A DNA stretch of 64,000 nucleotides, from assembly GCF_024713975.1 (NCBI RefSeq), contig NC_091115.1, positions 2,574,501 through 2,638,500 of the forward strand, written 5' to 3'. The notes beneath the pieces were generated by a model. The model saw only the letters and a list, made by a program, of their open reading frames with translations, was not told the origin of the DNA and did no database searches. Below, one piece after another: positions 13,503-41,765 of the stretch. The stretch is from Paralichthys olivaceus (taxonomy: Eukaryota; Chordata; Actinopteri; Pleuronectiformes; Paralichthyidae). The position numbers were made by a program, and so were the translations under genes. Positions within the stretch are counted from its first letter, which is position 1, and each line of letters starts with the position of its first letter.

Positions 13503-14441
13503 CTTCACACGGACGAATTACCGGGGCGGACTGTGCGCTGACAGAAACGGTCCGGGTCGAACGCGGACCAGAGGGAACGGAATGTGAATTAAAGCTAATG
13601 ATTGTGTTTTTTGAATTATTTCCTTTCATTGTTAAATTTGTAGATACTGTAAATACTGCGGGACATATCTACTGTTCACGGAATTTAAAAGTTAATGCTA
13701 TGAATATATGTGTATTATGCCTTTGTGGTGGTATTTAAAGGGACAAATCAAAAAGTAAAATTCAATAAATAACCTCAGAGTATTCAGAGGAGTCCATGTT
13801 TCCTTACACAGATTTGAACTTGTGCTTTTTTAAAGGACAGTTTGAGTTCAGACCTTCGTCTCTCCACTGCTCATGAGTTGAGATCAGACAGAGTCCAGTG
13901 TCACTGCGGGGGGAGACATGAGGGAGTATAAAGCACGAAGCTACAGTCAAATTCAGAGTTTTGGAATCATGAATCTGTCACGAAAAAAACCTTATCTTTC
14001 AAATTTAAGGGCCACCTCTCAGAGAGCGACCCAGACTTCACCCGGACCTGATGCACACAGATGCCTCCGATCTCCTGCCTCCCACACACATCCGTCTGCA
14101 CCATGTAATTAACTTATTTTTTTTTTTTAGAATAACAAAACAGGAAATGAATACAAGAAGGACAAGATATATTTATATATATATTCTTTTTTTATTAAAA
14201 ACTGTTGCCTGACAGTTTAGAAACATTGTTTATAGGAGACTCTAACTCAGCCAGAGTGGATGTTTACAAATGTTACTGTACAATCATGGAGAAGCGCATG
14301 CTGTGTGGCTGCTGGTTCGTCCTAAAGATCTAGACCTCACTAATCCAAATCTGAAAATGGCACAAATGGAATTATAGACCAACATCAACCAACAAGCTCT
14401 AATGATAGAACCTATTATTTGTTCAATAAAAAAAGGAGGAA

Positions 14442-14819
14442 GTGGGTTTATTTAACTGTGGAATCAACTAATTTGCCCACAATGTGCAGCTTGGCAACTG
14501 ACCCAAGAACTTACTTTTTGTTAAAAAATACAAACCAAAAAGTACCCGGTCTACAAAGTGAGTGGTTATATGAGCAAGATGCCTACATTTCAACTGTGTT
14601 TAGCACCTATATTAATGTAATTTATTTCAAAACAGGGGGTACAAGCCACATTACTGAACACAAGCATCAACAAATTTAACATTTTTCTTCTAAGAACTCA
14701 GTTTGTAGAGAAGGTACTAGAGGTTTTTAGTTTTACAGGTGTTTTTTATTGGTTCGGTTACCAGGGTGAAGCGCTCCGTCATCGCAAATTAGTTGATTCC
14801 ACAAATTAAATAAACCCAC
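14442..14819. mobile_element. MITE-like element with 35-bp terminal inverted repeats
   Basis: The left end starts GTGGGTTTATTTAACTGTGG and runs to 14476. The right end at 14784-14819 is its reverse complement, with one substitution and one inserted base. The element is 378 bp, A/T-rich, and has no transposase frame. Target-site duplications could not be defined. I do not recognise the family. Confidence 0.55.
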
Positions 14820-14824
14820 GTCCT

Positions 14825-15065
14825 ATTTAATTGTGGAATCAACTAATTGACCACGATGCAGTGCAGCCTGGCCACTGAACCAGCCTTCGTGTACCCTGGC
14901 TACAAAGTGAGTACATATGTAAAACAGATGCTTGGATTTTAAACTTGTAATCCTAGAATTTCAAACTGAGCCCCTATATAATCGCATTTTATCTCACAAC
15001 AAGAGATATAAGGCACAAAATCTGTGAACACAAGTATTAAAAAATTCTGAATGTTTCTTTCTTTT
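14825..15065. repeat. Diverged direct copy of the 14442 element's left part
   Basis: TGTGGAATCAACTAATT, GTGCAGC.TGGC.ACTGA.CCA, CTACAAAGTGAGT and GAACACAAG.AT.AA.AAATT recur in the same order as in 14452-14690, with point changes and small gaps. This copy lacks an obvious closing inverted repeat. Confidence 0.5.
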
Positions 15066-16108
15066 GATCATTTCCTTAGAAATATATTTTATGCACAGTT
15101 TCCACAGTGTAAAAAAAGGCCCTACTTTCTTTATTCACTTCAATCTAAAAAAATAACGGTTTTGAGGGAAACATATTTCCTGTTAAACCCTGACTACCAA
15201 AATAAGCGGCAGCCTGTGCTTTTCCAACAATAAATCTTCCTATTTTATAAATATTAGCTCTCGGCTTCAATATAAAAAAGGTCAATGTTGCTCTTCTATG
15301 TCCATATAAACAGTTTTACCCATTAAACTGTTTGAATGTGGCAAAACAAAAATACATTTTAATTGTATGAAAAATATCTACATTATTCTTGATATTTCCA
15401 GTTTTCTCCAGGATGTTGTTTTTTTTGATCCCATGAATTAATTGATTGGTGTTTTTATAAAAGAGTAAAATCTCTTAACCAGAGAGATTAAACTAAAGAG
15501 AAGAAATTCAACTTCAAGCCTGATTTTCACAGTAAAATCTCACCTTTTACATGACATCAGATACTTTACGTCCGTGATTCAGCTCAAACATCTTATTTTG
15601 AAGAGTTTGTTGGTAAGATTTTGCTCTAAAACGGATGCCGGGTTTTTAACAACGTGCTTGAATGAAGCCGACAGTTTCATATATTTAATTCCACAATAAA
15701 GTGATTCCTTCATCCATTTGCATTTAAAAAACCATCCCGGGACTTCAGACTTCCGAGGGGCTTTAGACGGCCCTGACAACTGTTTGGTCTCACTTCCACA
15801 CACATGCTTCTGGACTTGACCTTTGACCCGCAGCTGTAACTCACGATTAACTCCGACCTCAGCCGGCGGCTCTGAGCAACAGCAGCTGTTGTCGGTGGAA
15901 AAAGATGTTTAGAGAAACAGAATCCAGCTCTTTGAGGGGAACGCAGTCAGATTTCCACACAGTCTGTGGCGTTTCTGTTTAAACTAAACAGTCCATCCGG
16001 AGTCCTTCCTGAGCTGGTGACCCCTGACACGACATCGATCGGGGGTCGAAAGTTGGCGATCAACGAGCTCCGGGGCTGAGACGTGACTTCACTGCTAAAG
16101 AAAGAAGA

Positions 16109-32643
<16,535 letters not shown>

Positions 32644-32647
<4 letters not shown>

Positions 32648-32673
32648 GACTCCCGACGGGCTCCTTCCTCCAT
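32644..32673 (-). promoter_or_regulatory. uORF abutting the fgd6 start (ATGA overlap)
   Basis: In fgd6 sense an ATG at 32671-32673 opens a 9-codon frame (MEEGARRES). Its TGA shares three bases with the fgd6 initiation codon in the string TCATGAGC. It acts only if transcription begins upstream of 32673, which the sequence does not prove. Confidence 0.5.
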
Positions 32674-32855
32674 GAGTGAATCTGCTTTCAATGGAAGTGC
32701 GAGAGAATCCGCGTTATTCGCTCCGTCGACACCATCGTCAATTTAGAATCCCGCAGAAAACACGCACGTCCAAACCGCTGCGGTTCTTTATCTCCCCGCA
32801 GGAGCAACACGCTCAAACTTCGCGTCTCCAACTTTTTCCATTTTTCCTCCAAAGT

Positions 32856-32877
32856 TTTTTTTTTTTTTTTTTTTTTC
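32856..32877. repeat. Poly-T tract upstream of fgd6
   Basis: A run of about 22 T on the plus strand (poly-A in fgd6 sense), within 230 bases upstream of the inferred fgd6 start, in otherwise CpG-containing DNA. Confidence 0.9.
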
Positions 32878-33121
32878 AGCCACGGTGATTTTTTCCCAAC
32901 ACTGTCAAGTAAGAGAGGAAATAAGACGCTTCCGCTTCCGCATTTCAAAATAAATCCACTGCTGAAAGTGATGTTTCGGGTTTTTTGGTTTTGAAGGAAG
33001 AACTATTCCTACTTTAATTAATAATTACTATTAATAAACAAATAAATAAACATATACATTTATTTAGTTTACTTTTATATGTTAACTCATCATATCACCA
33101 CTCGGCTGTAGTATTGTAGTG

Positions 33122-33150
33122 TATATATATATATACGCTACAATACAACA

Positions 33151-33200
<50 letters not shown>
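33122..33200. repeat. Two (TA)n blocks in the divergent spacer
   Basis: TA repeats at about 33122-33135 and 33153-33200, separated by CGCTACAATACAACAGC. Confidence 0.9.
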
Positions 33201-33205
<5 letters not shown>

Positions 33206-33234
33206 TAGTTTTACATACTTTTTCTCATATTTTC

Positions 33235-33330
33235 AGGGTTTTATTGCCAAGCAGTTTTACACATACAAGGGATTTGCTGTGGTGTATAGGAAACAAAATG
33301 AAAAATATAGCAACAGGGCAGGGATTGTGT
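33235..33330. repeat. Possible interspersed repeat fragment
   Basis: TTTTATTGCCAAGCAGTTTT, ACACATACAAGGGATTTGCT and GTGTATAGGAAACAAAATG resemble a repeat I recall from percomorph genomes ('...acaaggaatttgacttggtg...'). The identification is weak and from memory only. Confidence 0.3.
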
Positions 33331-33829
33331 GTTATATTATTATTATTATTATAATTGTGGCCAACTTTATTTTTGAATACTGTCACATGTAAGTTTGAAA
33401 ATAATTCATCTAACCCGCAGCTTATTTATTTTCATTATCAGCTGCTCATTTAGTCTCTGACATGTCGACACAACTTTGCACAAACTAACCTTCACCTTTA
33501 GACTTCTTGTCAATATTCAGTTTGACAAGGAAAAGCAGGAAATCTCTCTCATCCAGACAGAAAAATAAAGTCATAGCAATTTTGATTTGGGGAGAAAAAA
33601 ACCCACTATTGATTATTTGATTATTGTCAAATCGTTTCAGCTTTTAAACTTGTCGCTGAGGAAGAATCAGTAGAATTTCAAAAGTAGTCAATTATGAACG
33701 TAATGTGTTCACTCGTCTCCTTGTAGAAATCTAAAACACTCATTTCTTATTTTCATATTTTCCGCGTTATTGTTAAAAGTGTAAATGTTATTCGCCGTCT
33801 CCTGCAGTGGGGGGGGGGGGGGGGAACGA

Positions 33830-33850
33830 GCATCATGGGAATTGTAGTTC
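33830..33850 (-). promoter_or_regulatory. ZNF143/STAF-like (SBS) motif 1
   Basis: Read on the minus strand the site is ACTACAATTCCCATGATGC, very close to the vertebrate SBS consensus ACTACAATTCCC. It lies about 130 bases upstream of the vezt start codon, in the fgd6/vezt divergent spacer, where such sites usually mark core promoters. Confidence 0.6.
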
Positions 33851-33928
33851 TCTTTGACGCGGAGTTTTAGCAACACCGGCTAAACTGCTGCTAACTTCTG
33901 AGCGGCTGCTGCTCCTGACCGCCGCCGC

Positions 33929-33946
33929 CTACAACCCCCATCATGC
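33929..33946 (+). promoter_or_regulatory. ZNF143/STAF-like (SBS) motif 2
   Basis: CTACAACCCCCATCATGC is a weaker match to the same consensus, on the opposite strand to motif 1 and about 80 bases downstream of it. It lies 32 bases before the vezt ATG and could instead be part of the 5' leader. Confidence 0.4.
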
Positions 33947-33981
33947 TGGACGGGCCGCGGGTAGATGGCGCAGAGCAATGA
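33943..33981 (+). promoter_or_regulatory. uORF abutting the vezt start (ATGA overlap)
   Basis: An ATG at 33943 opens a 12-codon frame ([12 protein letters not shown]) whose TGA at 33979-33981 overlaps the vezt ATG at 33978. A second frame from 33965 (MAQSND) ends at 33985, also overlapping the start. Relevance depends on the transcription start, which is unknown. Confidence 0.5.
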
Positions 33982-35918
33982 CTGAGGAGTTCGATGAAGA
34001 CGTGGTTTTCGAGGTTTGCGTCGTTATTTAATTTTCAAAGCCCGCAAACTTGTATTGCCTTGTCATGGCGCTCGGTCCGTTTCACGGCAGCTAGCTTAGC
34101 TTAGCTTAGCTTAGGGGGCCAACGGGGTTTGCTAGCTCCACAGAAGCAGCCGACACGCTTTGTCAGCGCGGAATAAATCCACCGATTTGGCTGGAAACGA
34201 TCCGCGGAGCTGCCAAGGAGCTTTGCCGGTCATGAGGGAGGCTCAGCTCGGCCACACGGTTCATTGTTGTCGGGGTTTCGTGATTGTTAGACCAGTTGCT
34301 GCTGGAGGAGGAGAAGAAGAAGAGGAGGAGGTGGAGGAGGAGGTGGACCAGACCCAATGCGTCGGTTCCGGAAACACACACACACACACACTCTCTCTCA
34401 CACACACATACACACAAACACACAGACACATCTGGGTGGTGACAACATGAGCTGCGACTTCGCGTGACAATGCATGTGAGTAGCTTTTCATTGTTTTGGC
34501 TGCTACTGTGCAGATGTGCAGCACAACAGGCTGCAGACACAGATGCTCGGACGTCTTTTGCTCTAATTCGACCATGGTGCATTTTCCTCCTCGATCCTCC
34601 ATGGCTGGTGTCTGAGCTTCTTTCCGTCCAGGGCAAGAAACTGCAGCGCCTCTGTGGATGGAGAGGCTGAGAACACAGCCCTGACATTTGCATGAGTTGA
34701 CAGATTTGGCTTTACAGCATCCCTCCCTTATAGAGAAAGAAAGAGAGAAAGCTGCATGGAGGTGAGGGTGGAGCCCCCAACTTCAGCTGATGAATCCTCA
34801 GGGAAAGTGGACACCTCAGAGAATCAGCGGCGCTTTGTCTTCACGTATCAGTGTGAGGACTCCTGAGAAAAATCAGGTTGTGCGATGGCTCAACCTGCAT
34901 GAAACTGATTATCTCATCACCACCTTTCTCTTTTGCCTCCGTTCATCTGGCGCTATTGTTTCCGTCTCCTCCATCATTCCTCAGCTGCTTCTACTGTCTG
35001 ACTGACTGTGTCTCTCTGTCTCTCTTTGCAGAACTCTCCTCTTTTCCAGTACCTGCACGATCTAGGCCACACAGACTTCGAGGCATGTCCGACGGCATCG
35101 CAGGAGGAGGAATATGGAGGACAAGAGGGAGACCTCCCCCCGCCACAGAAAACCTCAGTAAGTTTGTCCCACATGGCACCATCTCTACCGTTCTCCAGAT
35201 CTTCAGCTTGTTCAATGGACACATCGATCTGAATTCATCTCAATAACTTCATTGTCACAGAGGGAAATTTGCGACCAGGTGAAACAGACTTGATCACAAA
35301 ATAAAATACATAAATTAGATGATTAAAATAATCTTTAGTTCCAGCCATAGACTGTAAATATAAATGGACGACTCATCTCCACTTCCACCCACAATTCAGA
35401 ATTGAAGCCAAAATATCCCAGGACAGGAACACTGCCATCTTGATGACGTAATATGGTGCCAGAATCTTTGCAGTTGTGAACGGGGGATGGAGCCGTGGTT
35501 GCAAAGTCTCGCCGATACGCACACCCGATCAATCGCCTGTCAGTCTCAGCTGTCAATCGTCTAATAAGTAATTAAACTATGAACTAACTAAAATGACAGA
35601 AACCTTCTATGAGAAAATGTATTTGACGTCCACTTTGACTAGTTTGGTCTATGTCCCACTTGCTAACGTGGAGGAGGAGGAGGAGGAGGGCTTTATGAAG
35701 CATACAGCAGCCGAGATGATTTGGCGTCCATCTTTATATACAGTCTATGGTTGCAACTCTACATTAATCAAAAAATGCTTTAAGCTTTAGATAATAAAAT
35801 AAAACTAACTGAAATGAATTTATCAGTTAACCAAAATCTAATCAGCTCCATCTCTGTCCCCATCATTATCTAACCTCCACTATTTTCAATTCACATGATC
35901 TGCACCCCTGACCTGGGT

Positions 35919-36017
<99 letters not shown>

Positions 36018-39000
36018 AGTGTTTGACTTGTGCAGGCAGACAGAAAGTAATTAATTTGAATATTGACTCAACAATCACACACACTGGCACAGAACCCCCC
36101 CCCCAGTTATGCACGCTGGTTTACATGCATCACTTCAGTCGCACAGTGTTGGACAGACATGGCTGTGAGGAAATCCTACACACACATACAGGTATTTTGT
36201 GTTGCATGTTCTTGTCTCTGTGATCGTGAAGAAAACCTAACCCTGTGTTGCATCTCTCTCTCTCTCTGTCTCCTGCTGTTGTGCCAATATTAGAAGTGAT
36301 GGGACAAATGTGATTACTGAGACTTGCTCTGCTTTCTCTCTGACATCATTCCTCTTGTAAACTCTGTGTGTGACTGTTCTACTGAAATCCACGCGTGTAC
36401 GCCTGTTTTTTAATACATATCTTCTCTGTACTCAAAAAGGATTAAAACCGTAAAATTAAACATCGATGACTGAAGTTTGGGTCGGACGAGAAATGCGTCC
36501 TGTAGAGCTGAGGATCACATGACCCCCATCCTCTCCCTTGTTCCCTCCCCCCATCTTCCTCCTCTTGTAACGGGAAACAGCGTTTTGTTTCCTTTACTCA
36601 GGAACTTTCCGTACGTGTCACGCTTCCTCTCTGGTTTGCTGTTGTTCTAATGAGTCGAGGGGGGGGGGGTTAGGGATTCGGATGAGACAGGAAAGCTTAT
36701 GACTCGTCCCTCCGAGACCAGTTTCCTGGAGCTCAGAGAAAGTTGGATCCGAGACGAACATCATGTTCATGCTGATAGGCCACGGTTTAGTTGTCGTAAA
36801 CAGTAAAGGGCCACACTGTGTGAGATGTTGTGGTATGTACAGTATGTATGTCCTTGACCTGATGTTGGTCATGCACATTTATCTTTTTATATAATAAAAC
36901 AGAGACGCTGCATAATTCCTGAAGTTTTACAGTAAATGCAAAGGAAAATTAAAGTTGTGTCTCTTGCAGTCGGGTTTGAGAGGGATCGTTGTCGTGCAGA
37001 ATTCTTAGACATGAATTTGGCAACATGAAACATGCCTCAATGCTTTGAGGTGAATTCAAACAGTCTTTTTACACATTTTATTACCATATTTCCCTGGGTT
37101 GGTTCCTGCTCTGTGGTTATGTTGCTTAAGCAAATAAGTAATTTAAGTCGTAAAGTGGAGAATTGGTTGAAACAATAAAGTGGCAAATTGAAAGAAACCA
37201 GAAATCTGTAGCTGTCACTTTCGTCTCCAGGAAAGTGTGGTGTGTTTTTTTTGTTTTTTTTTTCCCCATTCTTGGATATTTATAGGTCAAACTCTTAGTC
37301 TGTTAATCAGGAAAATAATGTGCAGTTTACCCAGGTTTGAAAATCACCATTAGTTGAAGCTGTGAAACTGTAAAACCGTCTTTGCATGTTTTACAACTGT
37401 GTAATAATGTTCCTAGAAATGTAAGGATCTTAACTGTGCATGGGAGAAGAGCTTTTAATCTGTTTTTTAAGCTTGTGTTTTCTCTTGACACAGTAAATGA
37501 TACTCAGCATATATCAATTAACAATTTCTTTTAATTCCTTCGATTAAACGACTGTTGTTTCAGAGCAAACACGTGCGTTATCATACGTGAGATCCAGTGT
37601 TGTGTGCTCACTGTCTCACACAGTAACAGTCAGACCACTGCTCACTGTGACACCAGTAGAATACTGATGAGTGGCTCTGGATATTAACTGCAGTGTGTGT
37701 GGGTGCGTGTGTGTACCTACACACTCACTCACACATTGTTGGCTGAGACCGATGAGCAGGGTTGCGTGAATGTTCAGCCCTGGTGCTCAGTCTCTGATCG
37801 ATAATCAATAGACTGCGTCTGTTACACTAACAGCACTTGTTTTTTACCCTCCAGAAAAGGGTCATGAGAGACGTCCCAGTCTGGATCAATAACCCAGATG
37901 CATATGTCTCACAAACAAACACTTCACACACATCCATGTTTCACAGGATGTTGTGATGCAGGATTCAATAGGATTCTCTGTTTTGAAACTCTTAACTGAT
38001 AAGAACGGACATGTGTGTTATTTTTAAAGCCTCGTCACACAAACATCTTTCAGTATTAGTCCAAACAAAGAACTTCTGTGATGCCACACACACTTAAGCA
38101 GATTAATGTTAGATCCGGTTCATAATTAGGCTTTACACAGTTTAGGAACACTTTGTGTGCTCTCAGCAGTAGGAAGAAAAAAACGGTTCTGCAGCATTTT
38201 TAAAAAGCGTCAGAGGTTTGTTCAGTGCGCTTAAAATGTGACGCTCTGTGGCGATTGAGTTTTTCAGTCTGTTTACACAGGGTCTCCCCTGGTGCTGGGA
38301 ATGAAACAGAAGTGTGTGTACTCTGTGTTGTGTCTTCAGTGAAAGACGAACAAACGTGTTTCTTTTTCTGGATCTAAAACTAGTCTTCCCTCTCTGACAA
38401 CCATGTATTTCGAAAGGATAAAAGTTTGAGTTTCCAGCAAAGTGAAGCCGGGATGTGTTTTTTTTTTTTTTGTCCTGCTACATAAGACCCAGCAGTGAGT
38501 TTTTACAAACACACATTGCACTTATTGTTGTTGGCTGAAAGAGTTTGTCTCCTGGGATACTCCTTTTGACCGTGAGCGAGTGGTGATACTCACTTGTTAT
38601 TGGTTGTGTGTGATTACTCATTCATGGTTCGCGGGAGCAAAACAACATGACTGCTCGACATGCAGGTGTTTTACTAAGTGTTTTTACATGGAATATATTT
38701 TAAATTCACTGATCCACTGGGGCTGATTGAAAGTGCTGCATTGGAGCATTTACTTAATTGACTGCATTATAACCTCTCCCCTGTGTGTTTTGCAGGGAGG
38801 ACGGTTGTGGAGATTGGCTGAGGCCGTGTGGAGATGGAGCCCGATGCACCAGGCAGCTGCATCTCATAAGCTGGAGCAGCAGCTGGTAAGTAGAATATCA
38901 AACAGGAAAAGAATGCGGGCAGTAAAACCACCACCTTTGAGTTCTTTTATTTTCAAAGTCTTTTTCCCCCTTCCATCTTGAAGGACTGCGTGTTCGGCCA

Positions 39001-41724
39001 ATACTCGGTGAGGTGCATTCTGGACCAGGACGTGCTGCTGCAGGAAGACGTGGAGCTGATTGAGCTGTTGGACCCGAGCCTCCTCACCCTCGCCTCCTCG
39101 CTCTCTGGCTCCCCCAGCCGAGCGAGCACCCTGCCCAGACCGAGCCTCATCGCCAGGCCCTCCCTCTGGTACGTTGGTGGGAAGGAGACGCATGTTCACA
39201 GTGGATGGGCAAGATGATCAGATCACCAGAGAATGAAATGCTTTCTAATACAACACCAGCACAAAGTGAAACTATTATTAGTATTTTCACAGCTCCTCCC
39301 CAAGACTATTACATTTATTGTACATTAAAAATTGGCGTTAATCCCCTTCAATCTTGCCCATGTTGAGATGTGTCAATCCAAAGTGGCAGCACTGATCAGA
39401 ATTCTTGTCTCTTCCTCTCTCAGGGACATGGCGGGGCTGGTTGGCCTTGCCGCGGTGCTGATGGGTCTTTGCTCCGTATCCGAGGGCCTCTGGTCTCTGG
39501 CTGTTGCCCCCTGGAGCCTGGCACTGCTGGGCTGGGTGGGGCTGAGGGGGATCACACTGTGGAGACGGGCCTGTGTGCAGAGGGCCGTCCACGCCCGCGT
39601 CACACAGCTCCAGACTCTGGTCCACAACGGCAAGACTCTAACCGGCCTGTCTCGTAAAGCCCTCCGTCTGGTGCAGGAGACCGAGGTCATCTCCAGAGGG
39701 TTCACCCTGTAAGTGTGCTCCTCTCACTTCCACCTGCATGCCAATCAAATATGATCATATGATTTAATATCTCCAACTTTCCATCTGTCAGCTGAGCCTG
39801 CCCAATTATCTCCCTCCTTTGTTGACAGTGTGTTGATTAACCCCCACAGGTAGTGTGTCTGAGGTGTTGAATTATTTATGTTAGAGTAGAACTGGAGACA
39901 CTAAGTGATTTAAAGAATTAGTTTTCTGAAAAGTGCTCTTTTGTTTTTCTTGCTGAGAGTTGGATAAAAGAGATTCTCTTGTATGTGTGCAGCAAATATG
40001 AAGCTGCTGCCCTGCAGTCACTTAGCTTAGCATAAAAACTGGAAACAACTAGCATGGCTCTGTCCAGAGGTAATATAATCCACTGCACCACCTCCTCTTA
40101 CAAACAGGGATTTGTATTTATTAAGCAAACCAGATGTCATCTGTTCAGAGATGACATGAATCCCTAAATCAATCAATAGAAAAATAAAATAGTTAAACAT
40201 TTTCTATATCACAACAAAAAAATTTTTAAAGTTTTTTTAGTTGCTTTTTTGTAGAAATCAACTTTCTTAACTCTGTAAAGCCTCAACCAATCCCTTCTGG
40301 GTGTTTTAAATGTCTAAACAATCAAATAATTTTCATATACTTATCATCTAACTCTCCAAAGAAAATGAATAAGCAAATTTACCAAAATGTTCCCTTAATA
40401 GTCAAATAGCAGAGTAGTGTGTGACAGTCCTGTGTAGTGTTCATGTCTGAATTGTCTCTGTATTGTTTTGTCATGTAGCCAACGTCTTGTGTGTCTTTAG
40501 TGATGTAGCGTTCAGTGTTGTGTGTGCCCCCCTGCCTCTCTGGGACGTCTCCACAGTTGTATCACATTTCACTTGTCAAGTTTGCTCGACAGGGTGAGTG
40601 CGGCCGGCTCCTTTAGCAGGGCGGGGCCAGGGGCGGTGCCGCGTGGCCAGCAGCTGATTGGACTGAGGAAGGCTCTCTACCGGGCCCTCCGCTCAGCCTT
40701 CAGAGCCTCGCGTAGGGCCACCTGTCACATGCTCAAGGCATATCCTTTTCCTGGAGAGAACTTAAAAACACTAAAAAGTGCACCTTGTTACGTAGGACAT
40801 ATTGCTGCAGACATATTAAGAAAGAGCTCAGTTTCTCTCAGTTGAGAAATATGTAACCCTCTTCAGATGCTCATTGTTTTCATAGACGTGTGGTGCGTCC
40901 TTAACCCCTACCAACGTTTCCTCTCAACTCTGAGATCGATAACGTGACCAACTACGTGTCTGCGGTGCCTCTGAAGGAGCTGGGCCTCGGCCTGGGAATC
41001 GAGCACCTGGGTGACGAGCAGGCGCAGGAGCTGACGGACGACTACAGCCTGCCGGCCCTGAAGGTAAATCCTGCAGGTGTAAACCTGGAGAATCGAGAGG
41101 AGGTGGTGCTGGGAGGTAGAAAAAGTCAGAAAGATGAAGGTCATGCGTGCATTTTTTCTACTGGACAAGAATATAGTGAATGTACCGAACTTTCTATTTC
41201 GTTTTTAATTGATTTTCTTGCTTGAGTGTATTCATGCACTGGCCTCAGTATCTGAAGGTAAAACGGCGGGAGGCGGCAACAGCTACAAGATAATGTAACA
41301 GAAAAAAAGAGCCTTGCTGTGAATATGACGACAGGTGTTTACTGGTTCATTCTCCTGCAGATGCTGTTCCAGCTGTGGGTGGGACAAAGCTCTGAATGTT
41401 TCCGCCGACTGGCCCTTCTACTGTCCCCACGCCGAATAGACGAGCCGGAAGAGGGCGCACTCAAAGGAGAATCCCCCCTTCTTACTCAACCTCCCCTGCA
41501 TCGCTCCATCGTTGCGGTAACTGAGCCCTTGCATCACGCTCTGGCCGGCTGCCTCTGTGAAGTGCAGCGCAGCTACGACTTCCACCGACACTTTGAAACC
41601 CAGCCGAGGTCGACGGGCTCCGACAAGACCGGGCGAGCCAGGGAGAAGTGCCGAGAGCTCAACACCCTTCACACGTCCATCCGAAGCCTGCAGCTGCACC
41701 TCAAGGCTCTGCTCAGCGAGTGAG

Positions 41725-41765
<41 letters not shown>

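Larger units (their letters stand above)
13503..16108. other. ndufa12 promoter side and fgd6 3' region
   Basis: The first ~100 bases upstream of the ndufa12 start are CpG-rich and probably hold its promoter and leader. The part next to 16108 is the fgd6 3' UTR. A sense AATAAA (TTTATT at 14191-14196) is one candidate end for it, about 1.9 kb past the stop, but nearer ends cannot be excluded. No exon of NR2C1, the human neighbour here, is recognisable: no nuclear-receptor zinc-finger codons and no ligand-binding-domain exon. An unassigned repeat pair at 14442-15065 fills the middle. Confidence 0.6.
35158..38795 (+). other. Large vezt intron 2, no exon seen
   Basis: A 3.6-kb intron between the [13 protein letters not shown] exon and the [11 protein letters not shown] exon. 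It holds the 35345 MITE and a 96-bp (GT)n. The remaining A/T-rich sequence shows no gene or RNA element that I recognise. Confidence 0.6.

Noticed and set aside
40740..40845. vezt exon continuing to the stop near 40845
   Set aside because: The residues after MLKA do not match vezatin and the sequence begins with a U12 donor, so it is intron.
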